The translations under genes and the position numbers were made by a program. A stretch of DNA of 64,000 bases, taken from the NCBI RefSeq assembly GCF_030317105.1, contig NZ_JASZYG010000007.1, forward strand, positions 186,001-250,000, written 5' to 3'. Source of the DNA: Variovorax brevis (lineage in GTDB: Bacteria > Pseudomonadota > Gammaproteobacteria > Burkholderiales > Burkholderiaceae_C). Under the pieces are notes generated by a model. That model was not told the origin of the DNA. It saw only the letters and a program-made list of their open reading frames with translations, and ran no database searches. Below, piece by piece: positions 33,735 through 42,467 of this stretch (position 1 is its first letter; the number at the start of each line of letters is the position of its first letter).

Positions 33735-34096
33735 GCCGTTGGTTCACAGCGGCCTGTGTGCTGGCGCTGGCCGCGTTGGGCGCGCACGCGCAGTCGCCGG
33801 GCGAGCGCCTGGCGCAAAGCAGTTGCGCCCAGTGCCACAGCTTCGGCAAGGGCGAGCCCAACGGCGTCGGCCCCAACCTCTACGGCCTGCTCGGCAAGCA
33901 GGCCGCCAGCAGCCCCGGCTTCACGTATTCGAAGCAGTACGTGGACGCCATGAAGGGCAAGACCTGGGACAAGGTCCTTCTCGAACGCTGGCTGACCGAC
34001 ACGCAAGCCGTGGCCGCCGGCAGCACGATGGTCTATTTCCAGGACGACCCGAAAAAGCGCGCGGCGCTCATCGAGTACTTGCAATCACTCAAATGA
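33731..34096 (+). CDS. Monohaem class I cytochrome c, partner of the flavoprotein
   Basis: 121 residues. A signal peptide (1-20, ending AHA) and one haem site CAQCH (about residue 32) are followed by GVGPNLYGLLGKQ and an axial Met candidate in AGSTMVYFQ. The fold is that of small soluble mitochondrial-type cytochromes c. The ATG overlaps the flavoprotein stop (ATGA), showing translational coupling and pointing to one electron-transfer pair. Confidence 0.92.
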   Translation: MSRWFTAACVLALAALGAHAQSPGERLAQSSCAQCHSFGKGEPNGVGPNLYGLLGKQAASSPGFTYSKQYVDAMKGKTWDKVLLERWLTDTQAVAAGSTMVYFQDDPKKRAALIEYLQSLK

Positions 34097-34109
34097 AGGA
34101 GACAGCACC

Positions 34110-34586
34110 ATGGCCCTCACCAAACTCAGCATGACCGACGAGCAACGCAAGTCCGTCGCGCTCGAATACCTCAAGGCCTACGACCACGGCGGCGTGACCT
34201 CCACCGGCGGCTCGATCCTCGACCTTTTCGCGGAGGACGCGCAGGTCTACTTTCCCAAATGGGGCCTGGCCAACGGCAAGGAACAGATCGGCCGCATGTT
34301 CGGCGACCTCGGCAGCCGCGGCAAGGCGATCACGCACGACTACGCCGGCTTCAACTGGATCATGACCGGCAGCGACATGTTCGCCTGCGAAGGCACCAGC
34401 TTCGGCGAGCACGTGGATGGCCCGTGGCGTGCCGGTTCGCCCGAGTGGGCCGCGGGCCGCTGGTGCGATGTGTTCGAGGTGCGCGACTGGCTGATCCAGC
34501 GCTGCTTCATCTACCTTGATCCGGACTACGCCGGCAAGGACACCGCCCGCTATCCATGGTTGGCCGACGAGGCCAACGCACGCTGA
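34110..34586 (+). CDS. NTF2-like (SnoaL/ketosteroid-isomerase fold) protein
   Basis: 158 residues. The cone-shaped NTF2 fold is suggested by the N-terminal helix (DEQRKSVALEYLKAYDHG), LDLFAEDAQVYFPKWGLANGKEQIG and strands near FACEGTSFGEH and GRWCDVFEVRDWLIQRCFIYLDPDYAG. Such proteins can be isomerases, dehydratases or binding partners. It lies in the operon between the cytochrome and the semialdehyde dehydrogenase, with an AAGGAGA site. It could act on a ring or ring-cleavage intermediate; the reaction is not known. Confidence 0.8.
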   Translation: MALTKLSMTDEQRKSVALEYLKAYDHGGVTSTGGSILDLFAEDAQVYFPKWGLANGKEQIGRMFGDLGSRGKAITHDYAGFNWIMTGSDMFACEGTSFGEHVDGPWRAGSPEWAAGRWCDVFEVRDWLIQRCFIYLDPDYAGKDTARYPWLADEANAR

Positions 34587-34613
34587 TCCATGGCAATCCA
34601 GGGAGCCCCTTTC

Positions 34614-36122
34614 ATGACGCTCGCACACATCCAGCAGGCCGCCGGCTTGACCTCGCCCATCCGGCACCAGCTATTCATCGATGGCAAGTTCGTCGATGCC
34701 GAGTCCGGAGAAACGCTGGCCACGCTGAACCCGCACGACAACTCGACGATTGCGGAGGTGGCGCTTGCCGGCAAGGCCGACGTCGACAAGGCCGTGGCTG
34801 CGGCCAGGCGCGCCTTTCCGGCGTGGAGCCGCATGGCGGCCGCCGACCGCGGCCGAATCCTGCTCAAGCTGGCGGACCTGATCGAGGCCAACGGCGAGGA
34901 CTTGGCGAGGCTCGAATCGCTGGACACCGGCCACCCCATCCGCGACTCGCGCAATCTCGACGTGCCGCGCACGGCCGCTTGCTTTCGCTACTTCGGCGGC
35001 ATGGCCGACAAGTTCCAGGGCGAGACGATTCCGGTGGAAGCGGGCTTCCTGAACTACACGCTGCGCGAGCCGGTGGGCGTGGTGGGGCAGGTGGTGCCGT
35101 GGAACTTTCCGCTGATGTTCACGAGCTGGAAGATGGCGCCCGCGCTCGCGGCCGGCAACACCATCGTCATGAAGCCGGCCGAGATCACGCCCCTCACTTC
35201 GCTGCGCATCGCGGAGCTGATGGCCGAGGCCGGCATGCCGGATGGCGTGGTCAACATCGTGCCGGGGCTGGGCAGCGTGGCAGGGCAATACATCGCCGAG
35301 CACATGGACATTGCGAAGGTGGCCTTCACCGGCAGCACGGCGACGGGCCGGCGCATCGTGCAGGCGAGTGCGGGCAACCTGAAGAAGGTGCAGCTCGAAC
35401 TGGGCGGCAAGGGCGCCAACATCGTCTTCGAAGACGCGAACCTCATGGCGGCAGTCAACGGCAGCGCGTGGGCGATCTTTCACAACCAGGGGCAGGCCTG
35501 CATTGCGGGCTCGCGCCTCATCCTGCACGAGAGGATTGCCGATGCCTTCCTTGACAAGTTCGTGGCGCTTGCGCGCTCAGTGCGCCTGGGCAATCCACTC
35601 GACGACGCCACCGAGATGGGTCCACTCACGAGCGCGCAGCACCGCGAGCGCGTGCTGGGCTATGTCGACGTGGCGCGCACGCAGGGCGGCGAAGTGCTGG
35701 CGGGCGGCAAGTCGCCCGCGGGCGAACTGGCCAATGGTTGCTACGTGGAGCCCACCATCGTGCGTGCGGCCTCTTACCTCGACCGCATTGCGCAGGAAGA
35801 GGTGTTCGGGCCCTTCGTCACCGTGCTCACCTTCAAGACCGATGAAGAAGCATTGCAGATCGCCAACGGCACCGACTACGGCCTGGGCAGTGGCCTGTGG
35901 ACTTCGAACCTGCAACGCGCCCACAAGTTCGCCCGCGAACTGCACGCCGGGATGGTCTGGATCAACAGCTACAAGCGCGTGAATCCGGGCTCGCCTTTTG
36001 GCGGCGTCGGGCAGAGCGGCTACGGGCGCGAGATGGGCTTCGACGCCATGCGCGAGTACACGCAGGTCAAGAGCATCTGGGTCAACGTGGACGCGCAAAT
36101 ACCGCCACACTTCGCGCGTTGA
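34614..36122 (+). CDS. hapE: Aldehyde dehydrogenase, probably 4-hydroxymuconic semialdehyde dehydrogenase (HapE/PnpE-like)
   Basis: 502 residues, a complete NAD(P)-dependent aldehyde dehydrogenase. The catalytic Cys is in NQGQACIAGSRL, the general-base Glu in QLELGGKGAN, and the cofactor site in KVAFTGSTATGRR and VVGQVVPWNFPL. In the hydroquinone pathway this step turns 4-hydroxymuconic semialdehyde into maleylacetate, and gene order (dioxygenase, dehydrogenase, maleylacetate reductase) supports that. The ATG at 34614 has AGGGAG in front; an ATG at 34590 is also in frame. Confidence 0.88.
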   Translation: MTLAHIQQAAGLTSPIRHQLFIDGKFVDAESGETLATLNPHDNSTIAEVALAGKADVDKAVAAARRAFPAWSRMAAADRGRILLKLADLIEANGEDLARLESLDTGHPIRDSRNLDVPRTAACFRYFGGMADKFQGETIPVEAGFLNYTLREPVGVVGQVVPWNFPLMFTSWKMAPALAAGNTIVMKPAEITPLTSLRIAELMAEAGMPDGVVNIVPGLGSVAGQYIAEHMDIAKVAFTGSTATGRRIVQASAGNLKKVQLELGGKGANIVFEDANLMAAVNGSAWAIFHNQGQACIAGSRLILHERIADAFLDKFVALARSVRLGNPLDDATEMGPLTSAQHRERVLGYVDVARTQGGEVLAGGKSPAGELANGCYVEPTIVRAASYLDRIAQEEVFGPFVTVLTFKTDEEALQIANGTDYGLGSGLWTSNLQRAHKFARELHAGMVWINSYKRVNPGSPFGGVGQSGYGREMGFDAMREYTQVKSIWVNVDAQIPPHFAR

Positions 36123-36138
36123 ACCAAAGGACCCTTCC

Positions 36139-37206
36139 ATGCGCGATTTCATCTTTGCCGGCCAACCCTCCCGCGTCATCTTCGGCGCGGGCTCGCTCGC
36201 GCACCTCGGACGCGAGATCGATCTGCTCGGCGCGCGACGCGCGCTGGTGCTGTCCACGCCCGAACAGCGTGCGCAGGCCGAGCGGGTGGCCGACATGCTG
36301 GGTGCGCAGGCGGCGGGCATCTTCGATCGCGCGGTGATGCATGTGCCGATCGAATCCGCGCGAGAGGCGAGGGAGGTTGCACGCCGGCTCGATGCGGATT
36401 GCGCCGTGGCCATTGGCGGCGGGTCCACCACGGGCCTGGGCAAGGCGATCGCGCTCGACTCCGGCCTGCCCATCCTCGCGATTCCGACGACCTATGCCGG
36501 CAGCGAGATGACGCCCATATACGGCATCACCGAAGGCGGCCTCAAGAAGACCGGCAAGGACGCACGCGTGCTGCCGCGCACCGTCATCTACGACCCCGAA
36601 CTCTCGCGCTCGCTGCCGGTGGAGATGAGCGTGACCAGCGGCATCAACGCCATCGCGCATGCGGCCGAAGGCCTGTATGCGCAGGACGGCAATCCGATCA
36701 TGGACCTGATGGCGCAGGAAGGCATCCGCGCATTGGGCCGCGCCTTGCCCGCCATCCATCGCGACAAGCACGACATGGACGCGCGCAGCGATGCGCTGTA
36801 TGGCGCATGGCTGTGCGGCACGGTTCTTGGCAACGTCGGCATGGCGCTGCACCACAAGCTGTGCCATACGCTGGGCGGCAGCTTCAACCTGCCGCACGCG
36901 CAGACGCACACCGTCGTGCTGCCGCATGCGCTGGCCTACAACGCGGCCGAGGCGCCCAACGCGATGCGCCGCATCGAGCTGGCGCTGGACGCCGGCATCC
37001 TGGTGAGCGCCGCGCAGGCCGTGTACGACCTGGCGCGCGACACCGGCGCGCCGGTGGCATTGCGCGACATCGGCATGCAGGCCGCAGACGTGGACCGCGC
37101 CTGCGACATCGCCATGCAGAACCAATACCCCAATCCGAGGCCGCTGGAGCGTGAAGCCATTCGCGACTTGCTCCAGCGCGCCTTTGAAGGAATCCGGCCC
37201 GATTAG
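36139..37206 (+). CDS. hapF: Maleylacetate reductase (HapF/PnpF-like)
   Basis: 355 residues, an iron-type alcohol dehydrogenase fold of the maleylacetate reductase group. The nucleotide site is AVAIGGGSTTGLGKAIAL (about 90-107), followed by PTTYAGSEMTPIYGIT and the metal-region histidines in GINAIAHAAEGLY and ALHHKLCHTLGG, where the substitutions typical of metal-independent maleylacetate reductases occur. It reduces maleylacetate to 3-oxoadipate, the point where the hydroquinone and hydroxyquinol branches join. It lies 16 bp after the dehydrogenase gene. Confidence 0.92.
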   Translation: MRDFIFAGQPSRVIFGAGSLAHLGREIDLLGARRALVLSTPEQRAQAERVADMLGAQAAGIFDRAVMHVPIESAREAREVARRLDADCAVAIGGGSTTGLGKAIALDSGLPILAIPTTYAGSEMTPIYGITEGGLKKTGKDARVLPRTVIYDPELSRSLPVEMSVTSGINAIAHAAEGLYAQDGNPIMDLMAQEGIRALGRALPAIHRDKHDMDARSDALYGAWLCGTVLGNVGMALHHKLCHTLGGSFNLPHAQTHTVVLPHALAYNAAEAPNAMRRIELALDAGILVSAAQAVYDLARDTGAPVALRDIGMQAADVDRACDIAMQNQYPNPRPLEREAIRDLLQRAFEGIRPD

Positions 37207-37246
37207 CGGGCGGTAGTTGACCCACCCACAACGAGGAGACAACAAG

Positions 37247-38509
37247 ATGACCATCGATCGCAGACAGTTCACGCAAGCCGCCGCCGCACTGGCGGCCCTG
37301 GGCATGGCGCCCCGCGCCTTCGCCGCGGACACGCTCAAGATCGGCTATGTCTCCCCGCAGACCGGCCCGCTCGCGCCCTTCGGCGAGGCGGACAAGTGGG
37401 TCATCGACCAGATCAAGACGGCGTTCAAGGGCGGCATCACCGTGGGTGGCCGCAAGTACGACGTGGAGATCGTGCTCAAGGACAGCCAGTCCAACCCCAA
37501 CCGCGCCGGCGAAGTGGCGAACGACCTCATCCTCAAGGACAAGGTGGCGCTGGTGCTCACGGCCGGCACGCCGGAAACCGCCAATCCGGTGAGCGATGCC
37601 TGCGAACTGAACGAAGTGCCCTGCGTGTCGAGCGTGGTGCCGTGGCAGCCGTGGTTCTTCGGGCGCAAGGGTGATCCGGCCAAAGGCTTCAACTGGACGT
37701 ACCACCTGTTCTGGGGGCTGGAGGACGTCATCGCCAACTTCACCAACGGCTGGAAGCAGGTGCAGACCAACAAGAAAGTCGGCGGCCTGTTCCCCAACGA
37801 TGGCGACGGCAACGCGTGGGGCGACAAGGAACTGGGCTTTCCGAAGCCACTCGCGTCGATGGGCTTCACGCTCACCGACCCCGGACGATTCCAGAACGGC
37901 ACGCAGGACTTCAGCGCGCAGATCGCGGCCTTCAAGAAGGACGGCGTGGAGATCGTCACGGGCGTGGTGATTCCGCCGGACGCCAAGACCTTCCTCACGC
38001 AGGCGCGGCAGCAGGGCTTCAAGCCGAAGGTCATCACGCTCGGCAAGGCGCTGCTGTTCCCGGGTGCCATCGAGGCGTTGGGCGATCTGGGCGACGGCCT
38101 TACGACGGAGGTGTGGTGGAGCCCGTCACATCCGTTCACGTCGAGCCTGACGAAGCAGAGTGCGAAGGATCTGGCGGGCGCCTACGAGGCCGGCACGAAG
38201 AAGCAATGGACACAGCCGATCGGCTTTGCGCATGCGCTGTTCGAGGTCGCATCCAGTGCGCTGTCGCGTTCCAGGTCGCTCAAGCCCGCCGATGTGCGCG
38301 ATGCCGTGGCGGCCACGTCGATCAGCACCGTGGTCGGCCCGGTGAAGTGGGGCGGCCCGGGACCGATGAAGAACGTGAGCAAGACGCCGCTGGTGCTGGG
38401 TCAATGGGGCAAGGGCAAGACCTACAAGTACGAACTCACCATCGTCAACAACGAAGCGGCGCCGAACATCCCGACGGGTGGCGCGATTCGGCTCATTGCG
38501 GCGGCGTGA
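37247..38509 (+). CDS. Substrate-binding protein of a branched-chain-type ABC importer
   Basis: 420 residues from ATG 37247, with GAGGAGA upstream. A Tat-like signal (DRRQFTQAAAALAALG) ends AFA, then LKIGYVSPQTGPLAPFGEADKWV begins the LivK/Leu-Ile-Val-binding fold. Many members in this family bind aromatic acids rather than amino acids, which would fit the operon. It is followed after 2 bp by the ATPase gene. The ligand cannot be read from sequence. Confidence 0.92.
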   Translation: MTIDRRQFTQAAAALAALGMAPRAFAADTLKIGYVSPQTGPLAPFGEADKWVIDQIKTAFKGGITVGGRKYDVEIVLKDSQSNPNRAGEVANDLILKDKVALVLTAGTPETANPVSDACELNEVPCVSSVVPWQPWFFGRKGDPAKGFNWTYHLFWGLEDVIANFTNGWKQVQTNKKVGGLFPNDGDGNAWGDKELGFPKPLASMGFTLTDPGRFQNGTQDFSAQIAAFKKDGVEIVTGVVIPPDAKTFLTQARQQGFKPKVITLGKALLFPGAIEALGDLGDGLTTEVWWSPSHPFTSSLTKQSAKDLAGAYEAGTKKQWTQPIGFAHALFEVASSALSRSRSLKPADVRDAVAATSISTVVGPVKWGGPGPMKNVSKTPLVLGQWGKGKTYKYELTIVNNEAAPNIPTGGAIRLIAAA

Positions 38510-38511
38510 CG

Positions 38512-39231
38512 ATGACGCTGCTGGCACTTCATGGCGTGTGCAAGTCCTACGGCGCGCTCAAGGTCACGGACGACATCCACCTCGCCGTGAACGAGGGCGA
38601 GACGCTGGGCATCCTCGGGCCGAACGGCGCGGGCAAGACCTCGCTGTTCAACCTGATCTCGGGCGATGCGCGGCTGGACGCGGGCCGCGTTGAATACGCA
38701 GGGCGCGATGTGTCGAAGCTTTCGCCGCACCAGCGCTGCCGCGCGGGCATCGGGCGCAGCTACCAGGTGCCACAGCCTTTCGGGGCGATGAGCGTGTTCG
38801 AGAACCTCGTGACCGCGGCGTGCTTCGGTGGCAAGCAGAGCGAGCGCGAGGCGTGGGAGACGGCGCATGAGGTGTTGAACCAGACCGGGTTGATGCCGCA
38901 TGCCAACAAGGCTGCGGGCGGGCTCACGCTGCTCAATCGCAAGCGTCTTGAGTTGGCGCGTGCGCTGGCTACACGCCCGCGCTTGCTGCTGCTGGATGAG
39001 ATTGCGGGCGGGTTGACGGAGCATGAGGCGCGTCAGCTGGTTGAGGAGTTGCAACGCATCAAGTCGCGTGGTGTGACGATGATCTGGATCGAGCATGTGG
39101 TGCATGCGTTGCTGTCGCTGGCGGATCGGTTGTTCGTCATCAACTTCGGGCGAAGGATTGCGGAAGGCGAGCCGAGGGCGGTGATGGAGGATGCGGAGGT
39201 GCGGCGGGTGTACATGGGAGTTGAAGCATGA
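38512..39231 (+). CDS. ABC importer ATPase, LivG-type
   Basis: 239 residues. Walker A is GPNGAGKT (about 36-43), the Q-loop region YQVPQPFGAMSVFENL, and Walker B LLLLDEIAGGLTEHEA. The signature loop is not LSGGQ but GLTLLNRKRLELARAL, and the residue after Walker B is Ile, not Pro; both are off the usual LivG consensus yet the lengths are normal. The final H-loop (WIEHVVHAL) is present. It is separated from the second ATPase gene by a 568-bp gap filled with a tandem repeat array. Confidence 0.92.
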   Translation: MTLLALHGVCKSYGALKVTDDIHLAVNEGETLGILGPNGAGKTSLFNLISGDARLDAGRVEYAGRDVSKLSPHQRCRAGIGRSYQVPQPFGAMSVFENLVTAACFGGKQSEREAWETAHEVLNQTGLMPHANKAAGGLTLLNRKRLELARALATRPRLLLLDEIAGGLTEHEARQLVEELQRIKSRGVTMIWIEHVVHALLSLADRLFVINFGRRIAEGEPRAVMEDAEVRRVYMGVEA

Positions 39232-39262
39232 GCGCGGCCTTTCTCTTTTCCCCCGATTTTTC

Positions 39263-39783
39263 CCCTCTCCCTCCGGGAGAGGGTCAGGGTGAGGGCACTG
39301 GGCGTGTCCATCGTCTCATCTTTTCAAAGGCCCGGAGCCCTCAACCCAGCCCTCTCCCGGAGGGAGAGGGGGCAAGACACGGCGTCCGGTATTTGTTCCC
39401 TCTCCCTCCGGGAGAGGGTCAGGGTGAGGGCACTGGGCGTGTCCATCGCCTCATCTTTTCAAAGGCCCGGAGCCCTCACCCCAGCCCTCTCCCGGAGGGA
39501 GAGGGAGCAAGAGGCGGCGTTCGGGATTTGTCCCCTCTCCCTCCGGGAGAGGGTCAGGGTGAGGGCACTGGGCGTGTCCATCGCCTCAACTTTTCAAAGG
39601 CCCGGAGCCCTCACCCCAGCCCTCTCCCGGAGGGAGAGGGAGTAAGAGGCGGCGTTCGGGATTTGTTCCCTCTCCCTCCGGGAGAGGGTCAGGGTGAGGG
39701 CGCTGGGCCTGTCCATCGCTTCATCTTTTCAAAGGCCCAGTGCCCTCACCCCAGCCCTCTCCCGGAGGGAGAGGGAGCAAGAC
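39263..39783. repeat. Tandem array of four 135-bp paired-palindrome (BIME-like) units
   Basis: The palindrome CCCTCTCCC-TCC-GGGAGAGGG starts at 39263, 39398, 39533 and 39668, an exact 135-bp period. Each unit also holds the inverted partner (CCCTCTCCCGG-AGGGAGAGGG) and a middle segment with GTGAGGGC...GCCCTCAC arms and a conserved TCTTTTCAAAGGCCC. Copies differ by only a few bases; the fourth is shorter at its end. It fills the gap between the two ATPase genes and reaches to within 17 bp of the second ATG. One 192-codon frame crosses it because 135 is a multiple of three; I do not take that as a gene. Confidence 0.95.
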
Positions 39784-39799
39784 ACAGGGAGTGGGTGAC

Positions 39800-40492
39800 A
39801 TGCTGACGACGCACGAACTCACTGCCTTCTACGGCGACGCACAGGCACTCTTCGGCATCGACTTCGAACTCGCCAAGGGCGAACTGGTCGCCATCATCGG
39901 TGCCAACGGTGCCGGCAAGTCCACCTTGCTGAAATCGCTCACGGGCCTCGTGCGCGCCCCCCGCGACGCCGTGCATTTCAAAGGCGAAGCCATCGGCGGC
40001 ATGCCCCCAGGCGACATCGTCCGCCGCGGCCTCGCGATGGTGCCGGAAGGAAGGCGCCTGTTCCCCAGCCTGAGCGTCGAGGAGAACCTGTTGATGGGCG
40101 CCACCGCGCAACGCAGCGGCCCATGGAACCTGCGCCGCATCTACCAGATGTTCCCCATCCTGCAGGAGAAGCGCCACAACCCGGGCACCTCGCTGTCGGG
40201 TGGCCAGCAGCAGATGGTGGCGCTGGGCCGTGCGCTCATGAGCAATCCCGAGGCGCTGCTGTGCGATGAACTCTCGCTGGGCCTGGCGCCCATCGTCATC
40301 AAGGAAATCTACGACGCGATGCCGACCATCACCGGCGAAGGCATGTCGGTGGTCATCGTCGAGCAGGACGTGACGCTGGCGCAGCGCGTGTCGCAGCGCC
40401 TGTACTGCCTGCAGGAAGGGCGCGTGTCGCTGCAGGGAACGTGCAATGCACTCTCGCGCGAGCAGATCTCGCGCGCTTACTTCGGCCTGTGA
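39800..40492 (+). CDS. ABC importer ATPase, LivF-type
   Basis: 230 residues. Walker A GANGAGKST (about 35-43), Q-loop VPEGRRLFPSLSVEENLLMGA, a standard signature TSLSGGQQQMVALGRALM, Walker B ALLCDELSLGLAPIV and H-loop VIVEQDV. The ATG at 39800 follows the tandem repeat array directly, with GGGAG as ribosome site. Second ATPase of the importer. Confidence 0.95.
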   Translation: MLTTHELTAFYGDAQALFGIDFELAKGELVAIIGANGAGKSTLLKSLTGLVRAPRDAVHFKGEAIGGMPPGDIVRRGLAMVPEGRRLFPSLSVEENLLMGATAQRSGPWNLRRIYQMFPILQEKRHNPGTSLSGGQQQMVALGRALMSNPEALLCDELSLGLAPIVIKEIYDAMPTITGEGMSVVIVEQDVTLAQRVSQRLYCLQEGRVSLQGTCNALSREQISRAYFGL

Positions 40493-40513
40493 TGCTGCAA
40501 GAGGAATGCTGAC

Positions 40514-41374
40514 GTGATCGAAACCCTTCTCCAGGGCATCCTGCTGGGTGGCCTCTACACGCTCTTTGCACTCGGGCAGTCGCTGATGTTCGGCGTGATG
40601 CGCCTCACCAACACGGCGCAGGGCGACTTCATCGTGCTCGCGGCGTTTGCCGTCATCGCGGGGCTCGGCGTGTTCGGAAATTCGGCCTGGCTCGCGACGC
40701 TGGCCGTGCTGCCCATGGCCTTCGTCTTCGGATACGCCTTGCAGCGCTACGTGCTCAACGGCACGCTTGGCAAGGACCCGCTGCCTTCGCTCGTGGTGAC
40801 CTTCGGGCTCGCCATCGTGATCCAGAACCTGCTGCTGGAACTGTTCTCCGCCGACCCGCGCTCCATCGACACGGGAGGCTTCAACACGCAGGGCATCGCG
40901 CTGGGCGAATCGATCTCCGTGGGCGTGTTGCCGCTGGTCATCCTCGCGGTAGCGGTGCTCGCGACGGGCTCGCTGCAATGGCTCTTCGGGCGCACGGCCC
41001 TGGGCCGCTCGTTCCGCGCGGTGTCGGACGACGTGGAGATCGCCGGCCTCATGGGCCTGAACGCACACAAGGTCTACGCGCTGGCCACGGCGATTGCCTT
41101 CGCGCTGATCGCGGTTGCCGGCGCCTTGCAGGGCATGCGCACGACGGTGTCGCCAGCGGACGGCCCGTTGCTGCTGCTCTTTGCCTTCGAGGCCGTGATC
41201 ATCGGTGGCATGGGCTCCTTCTGGGGCACGCTGGCGGGCGCCATGATCCTGGGTATCACGCAGCAGATCGGCTTCCGGCTCGACCCCGGATGGGGCATCT
41301 GGTTCGGGCACATCGTGTTCCTGCTCGTGCTGGTGTTGCGGCCCCAAGGGCTCTTTCCCAAGATGCGCGGGTGA
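40514..41374 (+). CDS. ABC importer permease, LivH-type
   Basis: 286 residues, about eight membrane segments. LivH-family landmarks are LLGGLYTLFALGQSLMFGVMRLTNTAQGDF at the start, the EAA-like coupling loop near FRAVSDDVEIAGLMGLNAHK and the end AMILGITQQIGFRLDPGWG...RPQGLFPKMRG. The GTG/ATG start region is preceded by a gap of 21 bp from the ATPase. Confidence 0.93.
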   Translation: MIETLLQGILLGGLYTLFALGQSLMFGVMRLTNTAQGDFIVLAAFAVIAGLGVFGNSAWLATLAVLPMAFVFGYALQRYVLNGTLGKDPLPSLVVTFGLAIVIQNLLLELFSADPRSIDTGGFNTQGIALGESISVGVLPLVILAVAVLATGSLQWLFGRTALGRSFRAVSDDVEIAGLMGLNAHKVYALATAIAFALIAVAGALQGMRTTVSPADGPLLLLFAFEAVIIGGMGSFWGTLAGAMILGITQQIGFRLDPGWGIWFGHIVFLLVLVLRPQGLFPKMRG

Positions 41375-41378
41375 AACC

Positions 41379-42467
41379 ATGGAGCAACTGATGCAAGCTG
41401 GAAAGTTCGAAGTGGTTCGCGGCACGGCGACCGGGCGCAGCGCACTCGTGGCCGCCGCGGCGATGGTGCTGGTCGCGGTCAGCCTGCCCTGGTGGGGCGA
41501 GTCGAGCTGGATGCGCGAGTTCGTGCAGATCGCCTGCTACTTCATCTTCGCGATGATGTGGAACCTGCTCGCCGGCTACGGCGGCATGGTGAGCATCGGG
41601 CAGCAGGCCTTCTTTGGTTTCGGCGGCTATGTGATGCTGATGCTGGGCAACTTCGCGGGCATCAATCCCTTCGTGGCGATCGTGCTGGGCGCGCTGGCGG
41701 CGGGGCTCATCGCGGTGCCGGTGTCCTTCGTCGCGTTTCGCCTGTCGGGCGGCTACTTCGCCATCGGCACCTGGGTCATCGCCGAAGTGTTCCGCTTGAG
41801 CTTTGCCAACGTGTCGGCCGTGGGCGGCGGATCGGGCACCACGCTCACGGCCCTGCGCGGCATCGACAAGGCCACGCGGGAAAGCGTCACCTACTGGATG
41901 GCACTCGCCTGCGTGGTGGCGGTGATCGCGCTGGTCTACCTTTTCTTGCGCGGCAAGCGGGGCCTGGCGCTGCTGGCCATCCGCGACAACGAGGTGGCGG
42001 CGGAGTCGCAAGGCATCGCCGTGCGTTCGACCAAGCTGGCGGTGTACGTGGTGGCGGCCTTCGGCGCCGGGCTGGCGGGTGCGCTCTATTTCGTTGGCAA
42101 CCTGCGCATCAGTCCCGACGCGGCCTTCAGCGTGAACTGGACCGCGTTCGCCATCTTCATGGTGGTGATTGGCGGCATCGGCCGCATCGAGGGGCCGATT
42201 CTTGGCGCCGTCATCTTCTGGGCGCTCAACAAGTTCCTGAGCGACTATGGCACCTGGTACCTGCTCGGCCTGGGCATGCTGGCGATCGTGGTCACGCTCT
42301 TCTTCCGGCAAGGGTTGTGGGGCTACGCCCAGCAGCGCTGGGGCTGGTCGCTCTTTCCCACGCAGCGCCGGCTGGTGCTGCACGATGCGCCTGCCGCAAG
42401 GCGTGCCGCGCCATCGCCCCAACGTCTGACTGAACTGGATCTGCAAGCCAATGCAAAACATCAATGA
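41379..42467 (+). CDS. ABC importer permease, LivM-type
   Basis: 362 residues with about nine membrane segments. LivM-type core: MMWNLLAGYGGMVSIGQQAFFGFGGYV, the coupling loop AIRDNEVAAESQGIAVRSTKLAVYV and GGIGRIEGPILGAVIFWALN. A hydrophilic tail of some 45 residues follows the last segment. Its last 17 bp overlap the start of the hydroxyquinol dioxygenase gene, tying the transporter to the catabolic genes. Confidence 0.93.
   Translation: MEQLMQAGKFEVVRGTATGRSALVAAAAMVLVAVSLPWWGESSWMREFVQIACYFIFAMMWNLLAGYGGMVSIGQQAFFGFGGYVMLMLGNFAGINPFVAIVLGALAAGLIAVPVSFVAFRLSGGYFAIGTWVIAEVFRLSFANVSAVGGGSGTTLTALRGIDKATRESVTYWMALACVVAVIALVYLFLRGKRGLALLAIRDNEVAAESQGIAVRSTKLAVYVVAAFGAGLAGALYFVGNLRISPDAAFSVNWTAFAIFMVVIGGIGRIEGPILGAVIFWALNKFLSDYGTWYLLGLGMLAIVVTLFFRQGLWGYAQQRWGWSLFPTQRRLVLHDAPAARRAAPSPQRLTELDLQANAKHQ

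Noticed and set aside
39263..39783. Possible CRISPR array
   Set aside because: The units are nearly identical over their full 135 bp, with no variable spacers and no cas genes nearby.
39228..39806. A 192-codon frame across the repeat array
   Set aside because: It is open only because the 135-bp unit is a multiple of three; the product is a repeat of palindrome translations with no other support.
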